DNA of 64,000 nt, from NCBI GenBank assembly GCA_900472575.1, contig UCIV01000009.1, positions 1 to 64,000 of the forward strand. The letters are read 5' to 3'. A program made the position numbers and the translations under genes. Origin of the DNA: Hyphomicrobiales bacterium (GTDB taxonomy: Bacteria; Pseudomonadota; Alphaproteobacteria; Rhizobiales; Rhizobiaceae). A model generated the notes under the pieces. It searched no databases and had not been told where the DNA came from. It was given only the letters and a program-made list of their open reading frames with translations. This document shows positions 1 to 9,053 of this stretch, piece by piece. The stretch's first letter is position 1, and each line of letters opens with the position of its first letter.

Positions 1-112
1 GCACAATTTTTTCGGTGGATTTTGACAGATTCATAACAGGATTCGGCATGCCCCTGTTTGACACGCCTCTTTGCTGCCAGATCAAAGCCGCGATGTAAAT
101 TGGAAAGGCAAT

Positions 113-709
113 CTACCTCCAGTTGCCGCCAGCGCAAAAATTCGTCGCTCCTGCGGTCCACTGCCCATATCCCGAAGCGACCAGATTTGCGATCACGCGA
201 CATACGTATCGCTGCTGCGCCGGGTCATTGTTCGGCCCGGCATGGTAACGGGCAACAGCCATCGTCCAGGTCTCGTGCCGATCATACAGCTGCCGCAGAA
301 AACGTGCGGCATAGGCAACGTTCTGAGCCGGATCGAACATATCCTGCAAGGAGGCAAATTCCGCGCCGTGATACATGAGGTTGATCTGCATGCAGCCGAT
401 GTCGATCAGCTTTGCCCCCCGCCCCCGAGATGCCGCAACCTGAGTAAAGGCTTCCTGCAGCGAACCGGGAAAGAATGCCTTGCCTTCGACATTCAATGCA
501 AAGGGACTGAGCGAGCCTTTTCGCCCAGTCTCGGTGAGACCAACAGAATAGAGTATGCCTTCCGGAATGCCATATTGTGCAGCAGCGCGCTGTATCTGCC
601 GTTCGCAAGCGAGGCTGGCGCCGACCGCGGCTTCCCCCCTATCAGAGATAAACGGTGTCGGGACGAGCACCAGCGCCGCCAGAACCCGCGCCTTGAGCCG
701 AACCTTCAT
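113..709 (-). CDS. Flagellar-cluster lytic transglycosylase (SLT fold)
   Basis: 198 aa. An N-terminal signal peptide (about residues 1-28, Arg-rich start then a hydrophobic core) precedes an SLT-type lysozyme domain. I see a Glu in the ETG motif at residue 60 as likely catalytic acid, a GCMQIN motif at 105-110 and an AxYHAG motif near 155, all typical of soluble lytic transglycosylases. The start at 709 is set by a strong GGAGG seven bases upstream; it lies inside the end of fliK, giving a 68-bp overlap. Being last in the motB-motC-fliK operon, it probably opens peptidoglycan for rod passage, the job done by the FlgJ muramidase domain in enteric bacteria. The function is inferred from family and context. 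Confidence 0.85.
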   Translation of the reverse strand: MKVRLKARVLAALVLVPTPFISDRGEAAVGASLACERQIQRAAAQYGIPEGILYSVGLTETGRKGSLSPFALNVEGKAFFPGSLQEAFTQVAASRGRGAKLIDIGCMQINLMYHGAEFASLQDMFDPAQNVAYAARFLRQLYDRHETWTMAVARYHAGPNNDPAQQRYVCRVIANLVASGYGQWTAGATNFCAGGNWR

Positions 710-2111
710 CCTTACCTCCGGAAGAGCTGATACGCGTACCGATGTCCGACGTATCCGTCAGACCGCCACTCGTATTGCCGCCCTGGCGGCCGTTCTGCTG
801 CTGTTGCTGCTGCGCCTGCCCCATATCGGAAGACTGCCGGCTGTTGGCGAATGTATCGCTGCCCTTGTCGGACGAAGTCGAACTACTTCCACTCGCAATG
901 CTGACCGTGATCTGGTCGACGCTGTAACCTTGTGACTTCAGGTTATCGAGCATCGTGGAACTGTCGTGCATGAGCTGCCGATAGGCCTTGCTGCTTTCGA
1001 CGGTGAGATGAATGTTCAGCTCTTCGCCGACCATGCGCATCGTTGCCGTCACATGCCCGAGGTCATTGGGATTGAGTTCGATCTTGAGCGTATTCACCAC
1101 CTTGCCCGTGCTGGCATAAAGCGCCTCGTTGGACAGCTTTGCGCTCGGGTTCATGGCAGCCGACCAATCCGGATCCTGACCAAATGCGGTTGCCAGCGAT
1201 ACCGCGTTGGAGCTCGGTGCCATGCCGATGTATCGACGGTTCTCGGTGACCTGGACGGCGGGCGTCTCCATGTCGACCGAAAGCTCGCTGTCATGCTCCA
1301 GCGCATCGTGAACCGCCGGGGCAACATCGGCGGCAGTCGCAGCTGGACGCTGGCTGGTTTTTGTATCCGTCGCCACGGTGTTCGTGGCCGTTTCTGCAGC
1401 TGCGTCCTTCAAGGACAGAGCGGCATTACCGGCCTGTGCTGTTACCGTGTCTACGTCGATTTCAGCGGAATCCGTCTGTACCGGCAGCTGATCGCCAGCA
1501 ATGTCCGACTGCACGGTCTGGGCAGACGCCGTTTCCGGAAGCGACTGGAGCAATGCCAGCGCGTCGTCCGCAGCATCCGGGTCTGCGGCATCGGTGTCCG
1601 TCTTGTCTGTCTTGGCCTGATCGGCGGCGGTGTTGCGAACCGGGCTGCTCGGACCCTTCGTATTGGCCGGCATTGCCGCCTGCAGGTCGGCCAAAAGGTC
1701 CGCCGCCGTATCGAGATCGGCAACGTCGACAGGCACTTGCGGCTCCGCGTCCTGCCCCTCGACCGGCATTTCAACGACGGCCTCCAGAGTGCTCGCATCC
1801 GAGGCCTGAACAACGGCCTTTGAAAGCATCGTTTCGACGGTCATCGCGAACGGACGAGCGCTTGCAGTCGCCTTCGGCTCGGCGGCGACGTCCGTATCCG
1901 GCTGGTCCTGTCCGGCTTGTGTCGCGGTTGCCGCACCATCGTCGTTCGCCGCGGCGGCTTTTTCGCGCTGGCCCTGGCCGTCGCCATAAGAGTTGAGCGT
2001 CTTGGCGAAACCGTCATCCTTGGAAGTCCGCGTACCCTTGTTGGACGCAGAGGAAGCTGCGGTTGAAACATCCGCGCTCGCCGGCAAGGCATTGTTCACT
2101 ACATTCATCAT
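642..2111 (-). CDS. fliK: Flagellar hook-length control protein FliK (formerly MotD)
   Basis: 489 aa. The long N-terminal two thirds is low-complexity and rich in Ala, Asp, Thr and Gln, as expected for the molecular-ruler part of FliK. The conserved C-terminal Flg_hook domain is at about residues 330-410, with the typical LKIELNPNDLG motif and a following amphipathic region. After it comes a Gln/Gly/Ser-rich tail containing a run of six Gln. The start overlaps the motC stop (ATGA). In rhizobia this gene was first named motD and later shown to control hook length; the assignment here rests on the C-terminal motif plus position. Confidence 0.88.
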   Translation of the reverse strand: MMNVVNNALPASADVSTAASSASNKGTRTSKDDGFAKTLNSYGDGQGQREKAAAANDDGAATATQAGQDQPDTDVAAEPKATASARPFAMTVETMLSKAVVQASDASTLEAVVEMPVEGQDAEPQVPVDVADLDTAADLLADLQAAMPANTKGPSSPVRNTAADQAKTDKTDTDAADPDAADDALALLQSLPETASAQTVQSDIAGDQLPVQTDSAEIDVDTVTAQAGNAALSLKDAAAETATNTVATDTKTSQRPAATAADVAPAVHDALEHDSELSVDMETPAVQVTENRRYIGMAPSSNAVSLATAFGQDPDWSAAMNPSAKLSNEALYASTGKVVNTLKIELNPNDLGHVTATMRMVGEELNIHLTVESSKAYRQLMHDSSTMLDNLKSQGYSVDQITVSIASGSSSTSSDKGSDTFANSRQSSDMGQAQQQQQQNGRQGGNTSGGLTDTSDIGTRISSSGGKDEGSAQGAGSGGAGARPDTVYL

Positions 2112-3364
2112 CGACCCCCACTCTCCTTCGCAAGGAGCGAATCTATCTCACCCAGCTTGTTTCGGCCTTGCGTGACGAAGTCGTCAACGGCCGCATTTGT
2201 CGCGGTCGCGGCATTCGGCACGACTGAGCCTGCAGTCGTCAGATCAGGCTTGGCATCGGCAGTCCGGGTGTTGCCATCGGGCGTAGGGGTGTCTTCGCCG
2301 CTGCCGCTGATATCCACAGGCCTGACAATCTCCTCGCCGACGCGTTGCGCAGCATCGAGAAGTGCCCGGTCGCGATCCGAAAGACCTTCGCGGGGAATCG
2401 AAGAAAGCTGGTCGACCACCTGCGAAACATTTGAAGACGGAACCTTGGCTATATGCTCGTAAAGGCCGGGGAGTAGCGTACGTCCCTTGCCGCTAAGCAC
2501 ATCGTTCAATTTGCGTGCCTCTTCAGCCGTATAGCTCGCCAGATCATATTTACCCTTCAGCGTCGCCAGTCGTGATATGCGCAGGTAAAGCTCCTGGGCG
2601 CGGTCCGGATCCATGAGGTCGGCCACTTCTGAAACCCGGTCGTGTCCAAGCCCCGGCGCGCTGGTTACCGCGAGGTCAACGAAGAGGTCAGCGAACTGGC
2701 TGGCGTAAGGCGAATGAAGAAAACGCCGCGCATACCGCACAGAATAGCCGAAAGCCCGATCGACATCCTTCAGACTTGCGCTTGCGACGATGGAGCGGCG
2801 CAGCGCCGCCTCTTCCAGGATCGTGCCCGGTGCATCGATGCGGGTGCGATCGTAAAAGATCAGTGCGGCGGTCGGATCAGTCGGATAATTGACGTTGCCG
2901 GCGACAAGATTGAGATAGGGACCGATCGGTGAGCCCTGATATTCCTGGGAGAGAGAGGCGATCGAGCTTGCAACCTGCCCGCCGCGGCCGTCGAGATATT
3001 TCTGCAGGACGTTGACGACACGCGCGTCGAGATATCCCTGAGTGTCGCGGGATGCCAGGAAGTTCAAGGTGGCGGGATTACCGCCACTCATCACGTAAAC
3101 GAAGACTGCGTCTGCATTGCGCGTATCCGCAAGCGTTCCGTTGTCCGCAGATCGCAGCCTCTTGTCGAGAGAATCGAGCAGGTAGCGCTGGAGATCGGAG
3201 GCGGAGTGATCTCCGAGTACCAGCGAATCCTGGACGAACTGGAGGGACCTCAAGATCTTATAGGCATCGAGCGACTGGTCCTGGGCGCGCGTCTCGGCGG
3301 CTCCTGCAGCCAGCGCGGCCGCAAGAAGCGTGGAGCGAACAATCCAGTATCTGCGAGCGAACAT
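2108..3364 (-). CDS. motC: Periplasmic motility protein MotC
   Basis: 418 aa. It has an N-terminal Sec signal peptide (about residues 1-27, ending in an Ala-rich ETRAQ region) and a mostly helical periplasmic body with no further membrane segment. In Sinorhizobium, MotC is a periplasmic partner of MotB needed for torque or channel control and is stabilised by MotE, which is also encoded here (15649-16206). It starts 12 bp after motB and overlaps fliK by four bases, so it is co-transcribed. The identification relies on the rhizobial motB-motC-fliK gene order and the protein's general character. Confidence 0.85.
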   Translation of the reverse strand: MFARRYWIVRSTLLAAALAAGAAETRAQDQSLDAYKILRSLQFVQDSLVLGDHSASDLQRYLLDSLDKRLRSADNGTLADTRNADAVFVYVMSGGNPATLNFLASRDTQGYLDARVVNVLQKYLDGRGGQVASSIASLSQEYQGSPIGPYLNLVAGNVNYPTDPTAALIFYDRTRIDAPGTILEEAALRRSIVASASLKDVDRAFGYSVRYARRFLHSPYASQFADLFVDLAVTSAPGLGHDRVSEVADLMDPDRAQELYLRISRLATLKGKYDLASYTAEEARKLNDVLSGKGRTLLPGLYEHIAKVPSSNVSQVVDQLSSIPREGLSDRDRALLDAAQRVGEEIVRPVDISGSGEDTPTPDGNTRTADAKPDLTTAGSVVPNAATATNAAVDDFVTQGRNKLGEIDSLLAKESGGR

Positions 3365-3376
3365 CAGCGCTTACCT

Positions 3377-4708
3377 TCAACCATCGGCAATCAGGATTTC
3401 TATGCGGCGATTGGCTCCGTCCTCGGGATTGTCGGTAACCTGCGGTCGGCGATCGGCGAAACCGGAAAGCTGCTTTACGCGGGTATCTTCAAGACCGCCA
3501 CGCAGAAGCATGAAATAGGCGGCATGGGCGCGGTCCATCGAGAGCGTCCAGTTGTCGGCGTTGCCACCTCGATAAGGCCGGCTGTCAGTGTGGCCGCGGA
3601 TGACGATCGAGCCAGCCTTCGCCTTCAAGACTGCGGCAACCTTCTCCATCGCTAGGACAGTCTCCCTGCGAGGAACGGCCGATCCGAGATCGAACATCGG
3701 TGTTGCGGCCTGGTCTGAAATGGTAACGAGCATACCGCCCTCGGACGGAGTGACGACAATGCCCTCGGCAAGTTTGCCGGGAACGCCGGTCAAAGCCTTG
3801 ACGAGTTCTTCCCGCAGCTCCTCGGCCTTCTCGGTTTGCTTCTCCGTCGGCTTTGACGTTGTCTGAGGCCTGTCAGGCTCGGGAGAGCCATCATAAGGCT
3901 CCTCTTCCTTCGGCTGACCACTGCCGTCGACCGCGCCTTTGGGTGATTGCAGCGCGGCAATCTGTTGCTGGGCCTGATCGGTACCGGTCGACGCTTGCGC
4001 GTCAGATGGCGACTGTCTCTGGGTGTCAGTGCGTGGATGCGCCTGTGCGGCGGCTGTCTCGACTGGCTTGGCATCGGGAACCGGTGGCAGCTTGCTGTCC
4101 TGCGTCACGGCAACGGCACCGTTCTGGCCGTTCTGTGAAGCGGAAACCTGCTTACTCCAGAAGTCGGGATCGAACGGATCGCGATAGGCCTCGCCGCCGG
4201 AAGCGCCGGTCGAAGGGCCGGAATTTGCAGCACCACCCTCGCCCTTCACGCTGACATTGGCCTGCTGGCCAACTTCCTGAGCGATCTCAGCCAGCACCGC
4301 GTAAGGATTTTCGAAAAATGCCTCTTCGGAGAAGCTGGTGTTCTCGCCGGAAGAAGCCGTCAGATCCTCGCCGGAAGCTGCGGCGGAACCATCCTGCGTC
4401 TTGTCGGCTGCAACGTCCGACTTCTGACCGTTCTGTTCGCCTTGCGCGTCCTTTGCCGGTTCTTTGACGCCGTCAGAGCTGGGCTGCTCATCCGTCAGTT
4501 TGATCGGATTGAAGTAGCTCGCAATCGAGGCCTTCGTTTCTTCGTTGGAGGCGTTGACGAGCCACATGACCAAGAAGAATGCCATCATTGCCGTCATGAA
4601 GTCCGCATAGGCGATCTTCCAGGCGCCGCCATGGGCTCCGTCATGATCACCCTTGTGGCGTTTGACGACAATAATTTCGTTCTTGCCGTGATGATGACTT
4701 TCACTCAT
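3377..4708 (-). CDS. motB: Flagellar motor stator protein MotB
   Basis: 443 aa. There is a single N-terminal membrane helix at about residues 33-52 within a [20 protein letters not shown] stretch; Asp36 corresponds to the proton-carrying Asp of MotB. A long Gln/Ser/Pro/Glu-rich periplasmic linker (about 60-280) is much longer than in enteric MotB. It is followed by an OmpA-like peptidoglycan-binding domain (GHTDSRPY near 360 and NRRIEILI at the C-terminus). It overlaps the upstream FliH-like gene by 8 bp and precedes motC. With MotA (22900-23772) it forms the proton-driven stator. Confidence 0.95.
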   Translation of the reverse strand: MSESHHHGKNEIIVVKRHKGDHDGAHGGAWKIAYADFMTAMMAFFLVMWLVNASNEETKASIASYFNPIKLTDEQPSSDGVKEPAKDAQGEQNGQKSDVAADKTQDGSAAASGEDLTASSGENTSFSEEAFFENPYAVLAEIAQEVGQQANVSVKGEGGAANSGPSTGASGGEAYRDPFDPDFWSKQVSASQNGQNGAVAVTQDSKLPPVPDAKPVETAAAQAHPRTDTQRQSPSDAQASTGTDQAQQQIAALQSPKGAVDGSGQPKEEEPYDGSPEPDRPQTTSKPTEKQTEKAEELREELVKALTGVPGKLAEGIVVTPSEGGMLVTISDQAATPMFDLGSAVPRRETVLAMEKVAAVLKAKAGSIVIRGHTDSRPYRGGNADNWTLSMDRAHAAYFMLLRGGLEDTRVKQLSGFADRRPQVTDNPEDGANRRIEILIADG

Positions 4709-5348
4709 CTATCTGCTCTTCCATCGCTTCGACAAAAGTCTTCAGACGCGTCACGAGAATCGAGTCACCGACTTCCAGCGTCATGTCGATTTCCGACGAT
4801 TCCTCGTATTCGACTTCAGTCACGAGCGGATCGAGCCGCTTGCGCATCATTTCGATAAATGTTTCGGAACCTCTCACCGAGAGTTTCACCGTCCTGCCCT
4901 GCCCGATCTCTTCAGCGACATCGGCCGCGAATTTTGCGCCAGCAGCGCGAGCGACCTCTTCCTGGACAAAGGGTTGCAGGACACGCGCCACCGAAGTGTC
5001 TACGGCATCCGAGACTGATGCCTTCATCTCCTTGAGGAAGACTTCAACGCGTTCGGCAACGACAGCGTCGTATTTCGCCGTCAGCGCCTCGATTTCCTCG
5101 CGATGCCTTGCGGTGATCTGCGCCACCTGCTCCTCATGGCGTTCCGTCATTTCGACCACGGCGGCCTCATGGCCTTCGGCGCGCGCCTTGCTTTTTTCCT
5201 CTTCGATATCGACGGCAGGCTCTGACGCCACGTCCGGGAGATCGAAGTTATTCTCGGGAAAATCGAAATCGGAAACGAACTCCGATGGCTGCGGCTGCGG
5301 TTGCGGAGCGCCAAAATCCTTCAGGTAACGAGCAAGCGGCATACTCAT
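4701..5348 (-). CDS. FliH-like coiled-coil protein, candidate export ATPase regulator
   Basis: 215 aa with no signal peptide or membrane helix. Residues about 10-50 are acidic and Pro/Phe-rich; about 50-110 form a charged alpha-helical, Ala/Glu-rich coiled coil; about 115-210 look like the FliH/HrpE C-terminal domain, with a helical [17 protein letters not shown] section then a beta-rich [11 protein letters not shown] segment and a closing [11 protein letters not shown]. No other fliH candidate is present, although fliI is (20776-22200). It is first in the motB-motC-fliK operon, directly downstream of the flagellins. In related genomes this position is usually called hypothetical. The FliH call is my inference from architecture, not from a search. 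Confidence 0.6.
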   Translation of the reverse strand: MSMPLARYLKDFGAPQPQPQPSEFVSDFDFPENNFDLPDVASEPAVDIEEEKSKARAEGHEAAVVEMTERHEEQVAQITARHREEIEALTAKYDAVVAERVEVFLKEMKASVSDAVDTSVARVLQPFVQEEVARAAGAKFAADVAEEIGQGRTVKLSVRGSETFIEMMRKRLDPLVTEVEYEESSEIDMTLEVGDSILVTRLKTFVEAMEEQIDE

Positions 5349-5543
5349 GGAGATATCCCTACCTAGCCGACATGCGGAGAATGAAAAGGCTTACCTCAAA
5401 ACTGAACAAGTGGACCATTCCTTCGTGCGTTTGGCAGGCTCGCTTCGAGGCGATCGGCGAGATGCATCCGGGAATGAACGCATTATCACCTGAAACCAGC
5501 TACGATGCCAAACTTGTGCGAAGATGAAGACCCGCCAACGGCG

Positions 5544-6509
5544 CTAGCTAAAAAGAACGCGTGTGCTCTGCTGATGACCATTGAGCAGGGAGAGGAGTTG
5601 TGACGACAGCGACTGCTGGGTTTGGTAAGCCGCCAGCTTGGTGGATTCTTCTTCCATATCCGCATCGACCAGGCGGCCAACGCCCTTGTCGAGAATATCC
5701 TGGAGAGACTTCACGAAGCCGGTCTGCTGATCGACACGGGCGGAGACGGTGCCCAGCGAACTTGCCAGCTGATTGAGCCTGTCGGTCAAATGGCCAACGA
5801 CGGCAATCATATCGTCCAGCTCGGCCGAGGTCGTGGCGTCGGAAACGGCAATCGACGTGCCGGTCGTCGCAATGGTCGAATCCACGTCAAGCAGGTAGTA
5901 GTTGCGGGAGGTCGCGGTTCCGTCGGAATTCAATGTATTGGCGTCGATCGCGCCGGTCAGAAGGCCGCGATTGGCATCGGCCGAATCGATCAGCGTCGTA
6001 TCCGCGGTATCGACGGAAACATAGCTGAGCGATACCGCCCCCGAAACGCTACGCTGGAAAGACGTCGGAATGGTTTTCGATGCGCCGAGAATTTCATCCG
6101 AATTGTAGAGCCAGTTGTCGCCGGAGAACGTCGCTGCCTGGAGGACAGAGTTCAGATTTTCCTTGAGCGAGCTAATTCGGCCGTTGAGTGCATCTCTATC
6201 CGTACCCTCCTCGTAGGCGGTCACCAGCTGACTGGTGATCTCGTCCATGATGTTGATGGAGGAGGTCACTGCCTCATAGGCCGTATCGAGCTTAGAGGCA
6301 CCGAGGTTGAGCGCATCTCCGATACTACCGAGAACGCTCTGGTCAGAGGTCATGTTGGTTGCGGCCGACCAGTAACCAGCATTGTCTGCCGCAGATTCAA
6401 CCGCCAGGCCGGATGCCGTGCGCTTCTGGGTTTCTTCGAGATTGTCGCTCGCGAAGAGAAGGGTCTGTAGCGCGCTCTGCACGTAACCGACGGTCATGAT
6501 CTTCGACAT
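5544..6509 (-). CDS. Flagellin, divergent fourth paralogue
   Basis: 321 aa. The flagellin N-terminal D0/D1 helices (about 1-140, with ETQKRTASGLAVESAADNAGYWS) and C-terminal D1/D0 helices (about 225-321, with DADMEEESTKLAAYQTQQ) are present. The central region is longer than in the other three copies and the extreme C-terminus (LLSLLNGHQQSTRVLFS) is quite different. It is the most divergent and most operon-distal copy, so it may be a minor filament subunit. It has its own upstream region with the shared GCATGAAG/GGCATGTCC motif at 6536-6578. No convincing terminator follows it. Whether it is flaC or flaD in rhizobial nomenclature cannot be decided from the sequence alone. Confidence 0.93.
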   Translation of the reverse strand: MSKIMTVGYVQSALQTLLFASDNLEETQKRTASGLAVESAADNAGYWSAATNMTSDQSVLGSIGDALNLGASKLDTAYEAVTSSINIMDEITSQLVTAYEEGTDRDALNGRISSLKENLNSVLQAATFSGDNWLYNSDEILGASKTIPTSFQRSVSGAVSLSYVSVDTADTTLIDSADANRGLLTGAIDANTLNSDGTATSRNYYLLDVDSTIATTGTSIAVSDATTSAELDDMIAVVGHLTDRLNQLASSLGTVSARVDQQTGFVKSLQDILDKGVGRLVDADMEEESTKLAAYQTQQSLSSQLLSLLNGHQQSTRVLFS

Positions 6510-6535
6510 GTTCTAACCACCTATGTTCGGAATCA

Positions 6536-6578
6536 GGACATGCCGTTTGTGATCCGGCCGCGACGCATCGACTTCATG
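6536..6578 (-). promoter_or_regulatory. Shared flagellin/che upstream motif, copy 1
   Basis: On the minus strand GCATGAAGTCG is followed, 38 bp from CATG, by TGTCC within GGCATGTCC. The second block lies about 30 bp before the ATG at 6509. The same arrangement occurs before the other flagellins and the che operon. It may be a promoter or activator site of the late flagellar class; its function is inferred. Confidence 0.55.
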
Positions 6579-6748
6579 CTGCTTGCCATGTGGCAAGCGC
6601 GTCACGTTTATGGCTCTTTGGCCAATACACGAAGGTTAATGAAAACCTACGATTCGGACAAGACGCAAACAACCTTGCGCCAGCATATCGTCTCTGATTC
6701 CGGCTACCGTCATTCGGCATAAGTCGTTGATTTTTCTTAATACGTATC

Positions 6749-6775
6749 GGGCCGCGTCGTGGAAACGCGGCCCGT
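6749..6775 (-). terminator. Inverted repeat downstream of the 6809-7690 flagellin
   Basis: A perfect 10-bp GC-rich stem (CGGGCCGCGT / ACGCGGCCCG) with a 7-nt loop lies 34 bp after the flagellin stop. The T-run lies on the plus-strand side; on the minus strand the hairpin is preceded by an A-run. It probably still ends flagellin transcription. Confidence 0.6.
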
Positions 6776-6808
6776 TTTTTGTCATCGAAATCAAGTGATC
6801 CCGAACCG

Positions 6809-7690
6809 TTAGCCCTGGAAGAGCGAAAGAATGTTCTGCGAAGAAGAGTTGGCGATCGACAGCGACTGGATCGCAAGCTGCTGCTGCGTCTGAAGCGCCG
6901 AAAGCTTGGCTGATTCTTCCTCCATGTCCGCGTCGACCAGTCGGCTTACACCGGTTTCGATTGCGTCCGACAGAGTCGCTGCGTATTCATCCTGCAGATC
7001 GATACGGGTGATCAAAGCACCAAGGGCGGCACCCGAATCCGTCAGGCTGGAAAGTGCGGCTTCGACCTGGTCGAGGAAGGCCTGAATGTCGCCGGTCGTG
7101 GATGCCGAGGTCAGAGCGATGCTCATGACGCTACCGAGGATCCCGTCTTCGCCGACGCCGTTATTGATGGTGCCGAACATTGCGTAAGAGGCGACCTGGA
7201 ATTCAGCGGTCGTAACCTTGACCGTGCCGTCCTCATTGCGGATGAAGCCATCCACGACCACCGTGTTGGAGGCGTTGTCGGCTGCAACCATCCAGTTTTC
7301 ACCGGAGAACGAAGCTGCCTGCGCAATCGCGCTCAACTGTTCCTGCAGCTTTTCCACTTCGAGCTGGATCTGGTCCTTGTCGGTGGACTCTTCCGTTGCG
7401 GTAACCAGCTTGGCCTTGATTTCGTCGACAACGTCGATGGCGCTTTCCATCGCAGCGTAAGCGGTATCGACCTTGGCGGCACCAACGCCAAGAGCGTCGG
7501 AGGCGGCGTTAATCGCCTTGTTGTCGGAATTCATGGTCGTGGAGATCGACCAGTAGGCGACGTTATCGGCGGCTTCGCTGACGCGGTAACCGGAAGAGAC
7601 GCGATCCTGCGTGTCTGCAAGGCTGCTGCCGATAGCACGAAGCGTCTGCAGTGCGGACATTGCGGAAGTATTTGTCAAAATGCTCGTCAT
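6809..7690 (-). CDS. flaC: Flagellin (third in tandem)
   Basis: 293 aa, beginning MTSILTNTSAMSAL. It has the conserved N-terminal helical region (RVSSGYRVSEAADNVAYWS, about 32-50), a short variable centre with no large D2/D3 domain, and the conserved C-terminal helices (DADMEEESAKLSALQTQQQ, about 252-270, ending NILSLFQG). It is transcribed alone, with the shared promoter motif at 7722-7762 and an inverted repeat after the stop. A perfect CtrA-type site lies about 150 bp upstream (7838-7853). The number in the symbol follows tandem order and is provisional. Confidence 0.95.
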   Translation of the reverse strand: MTSILTNTSAMSALQTLRAIGSSLADTQDRVSSGYRVSEAADNVAYWSISTTMNSDNKAINAASDALGVGAAKVDTAYAAMESAIDVVDEIKAKLVTATEESTDKDQIQLEVEKLQEQLSAIAQAASFSGENWMVAADNASNTVVVDGFIRNEDGTVKVTTAEFQVASYAMFGTINNGVGEDGILGSVMSIALTSASTTGDIQAFLDQVEAALSSLTDSGAALGALITRIDLQDEYAATLSDAIETGVSRLVDADMEEESAKLSALQTQQQLAIQSLSIANSSSQNILSLFQG

Positions 7691-7721
7691 CTCAAATTGC
7701 CCCTTGGCTCACGGTTGGGAG

Positions 7722-7762
7722 GGACATTCCGGCGTGGACCGGTAAACGCGATCAGCTTCATG
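7722..7762 (-). promoter_or_regulatory. Shared flagellin/che upstream motif, copy 2
   Basis: On the minus strand GCATGAAGCTG is followed by TGTCC (in CGGAATGTCC), with 36 bp between CATG and TGTCC. It ends 32 bp before the ATG at 7690. The spacing is identical to the copies before flaB and the che operon. Confidence 0.55.
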
Positions 7763-7837
7763 CCTGGCCGGTGGACGTTGCGTGTTCGCTGCTGCCCGGC
7801 CCGCTGTTTCAATGACGAGGAGAAAAACCGATCAGGG

Positions 7838-7853
7838 TTAACAGAGAGTTAAC
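7838..7853. promoter_or_regulatory. CtrA-type box TTAA-N7-TTAAC
   Basis: TTAACAGAGAGTTAAC is an exact match to the alphaproteobacterial CtrA consensus TTAA-N7-TTAA(C). A further GTTAAC lies 20 bp on (7868-7873) and GCTAAC 21 bp after that. The site is about 75 bp upstream of the promoter motif of the 6809-7690 flagellin. No comparable full box was seen before the other flagellins. Confidence 0.5.
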
Positions 7854-7941
7854 GCCTGCTTGCGACTGTTAACACGAATGAACAGAAAGCTAACAGCCTC
7901 TGATTGCGGAAATACAAAATTAACAAATAAAAACAAGACGT

Positions 7942-7970
7942 AAAAAAGGGCCGCACCATGGTGCGACCCT
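7942..7970 (-). terminator. Rho-independent terminator of flaB
   Basis: On the minus strand the stem AGGGTCGCACC / GGTGCGGCCCT (one T-G pair) folds tightly on itself and is followed by TTTTTT. It begins 23 bp after the stop codon of the 7993-8877 flagellin. Confidence 0.85.
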
Positions 7971-7992
7971 ATTATCCGAGAGCGGATTTTTT

Positions 7993-8877
7993 TTAGCCGC
8001 GGAACAGCGTCATGATGTTCTGCGAAGAAGAGTTGGCGATCGACAGTGACTGGACGGCCAGCTGCTGCTGGGTCTGGAGTGCCGAAAGCTTTGCTGATTC
8101 TTCTTCCATGTCGGCGTCGACGAGGCGGCTTACGCCCGATTCGATCGCGTCGGAAAGGCTGGCTGCAAAGTTGTCCTGCAGGTCGATACGGGTGGTCAGA
8201 GCGCCGAGAGCAGCGCCGGCATCCGTCAGGCTCGACAGAGCGGTTTCAACCGTGTTCATGAAGCCGTCGATGTCGCCCTGGGTCGAACCCGAGGTCAGAG
8301 CGATGGTCATGACAGCGCCCAGAATGCCGCCGGAACCGACGTCGCTGGACAGGGTCTCGAACATTGCGTAGCTGGACAGGTTGAAGCTTGCGGTGGTGAT
8401 CTTGACCGAGCTGTTGTCTTCGCGGATGAAGCCGTCAACGACCGTGGCCGTCGTCGAAGTGTTGGAGCCGGAAATCTGCCAGTTTTCACCGGAGAAGGAT
8501 GCTGCCTGGGCAACGGCCGTCAGCTGCTGCTGAAGCTTTTCGACTTCAAGGTTGATCTGCTCCTTGTCGGTCGAGCTTTCCGAAGCGGTAACCAGCTTGG
8601 CCTTGATTTCGTTGACGATGTCGATAGCGCTTTCGGTTGCAGCGTAAGCTGTGTCAACCTTGGCAGCGCCGACGCCGAGTGCGTCCTTGGCGGCGTTGAG
8701 AGCCTTGTTGTCCGAGTTCATGGTCGTGGAGATCGACCAGTAGGCAACGTTGTCTTCAGCTGCGCCGACGCGATAACCGGACGAAACGCGATCCTGTGTG
8801 GAAGCGAGATCAGTGTTGATGTTCCGCAGCGTTGCGAGAGCAGACATGGCGGAGGTGTTGGTCAGAATGCTGGTCAT
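7993..8877 (-). CDS. flaB: Flagellin (second in tandem)
   Basis: 294 aa from the ATG at 8877. This start is chosen over the longer frame because a GGGG ribosome site (in AAAGGGGCAACTTTC) lies just upstream and the protein then begins MTSILTNTSAMSAL like its neighbour. Conserved flagellin N- and C-terminal helices are present with a short variable centre. The gene looks mosaic: its 5' part resembles the 6809-7690 flagellin, while a 161-bp stretch (8188-8348) differs from flaA at only one base. It is transcribed alone, with the shared motif at 8910-8950 and a strong terminator at 7942-7970. Confidence 0.95.
   Translation of the reverse strand: MTSILTNTSAMSALATLRNINTDLASTQDRVSSGYRVGAAEDNVAYWSISTTMNSDNKALNAAKDALGVGAAKVDTAYAATESAIDIVNEIKAKLVTASESSTDKEQINLEVEKLQQQLTAVAQAASFSGENWQISGSNTSTTATVVDGFIREDNSSVKITTASFNLSSYAMFETLSSDVGSGGILGAVMTIALTSGSTQGDIDGFMNTVETALSSLTDAGAALGALTTRIDLQDNFAASLSDAIESGVSRLVDADMEEESAKLSALQTQQQLAVQSLSIANSSSQNIMTLFRG
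8060..8348. repeat. Near-identical segments shared with flaA (gene conversion tract)
   Basis: 8060-8120 is identical to 9263-9323, and 8188-8348 matches 9391-9551 with a single difference (T8255/G9458), both at a constant offset of 1203 bp. Flanking parts of the two genes differ much more. The pattern suggests recent gene conversion between flaB and flaA. Confidence 0.75.
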
Positions 8878-8909
8878 GAAAGTTGCCCCTTTGGCACTAT
8901 GATTTGAAG

Positions 8910-8950
8910 GGACATTCCGGATTTCGCCGGGAACGACAGTCAGCTTCATG
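8910..8950 (-). promoter_or_regulatory. Shared flagellin/che upstream motif, copy 3
   Basis: On the minus strand GCATGAAGCTG is followed by TGTCC (in CGGAATGTCC) with 36-bp spacing, ending 33 bp before the flaB ATG. The same element precedes all four flagellins and the che operon. Confidence 0.55.
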
Positions 8951-9053
8951 CTTGCCGGAAACCGTTAATTTCGGCCCGTCGTTTTGATGAGCCGAGTAGA
9001 CACCGTTAAGGTTAACAAGTTCCAAATAAAGAAACAAAAAAACGCTTTAATTT

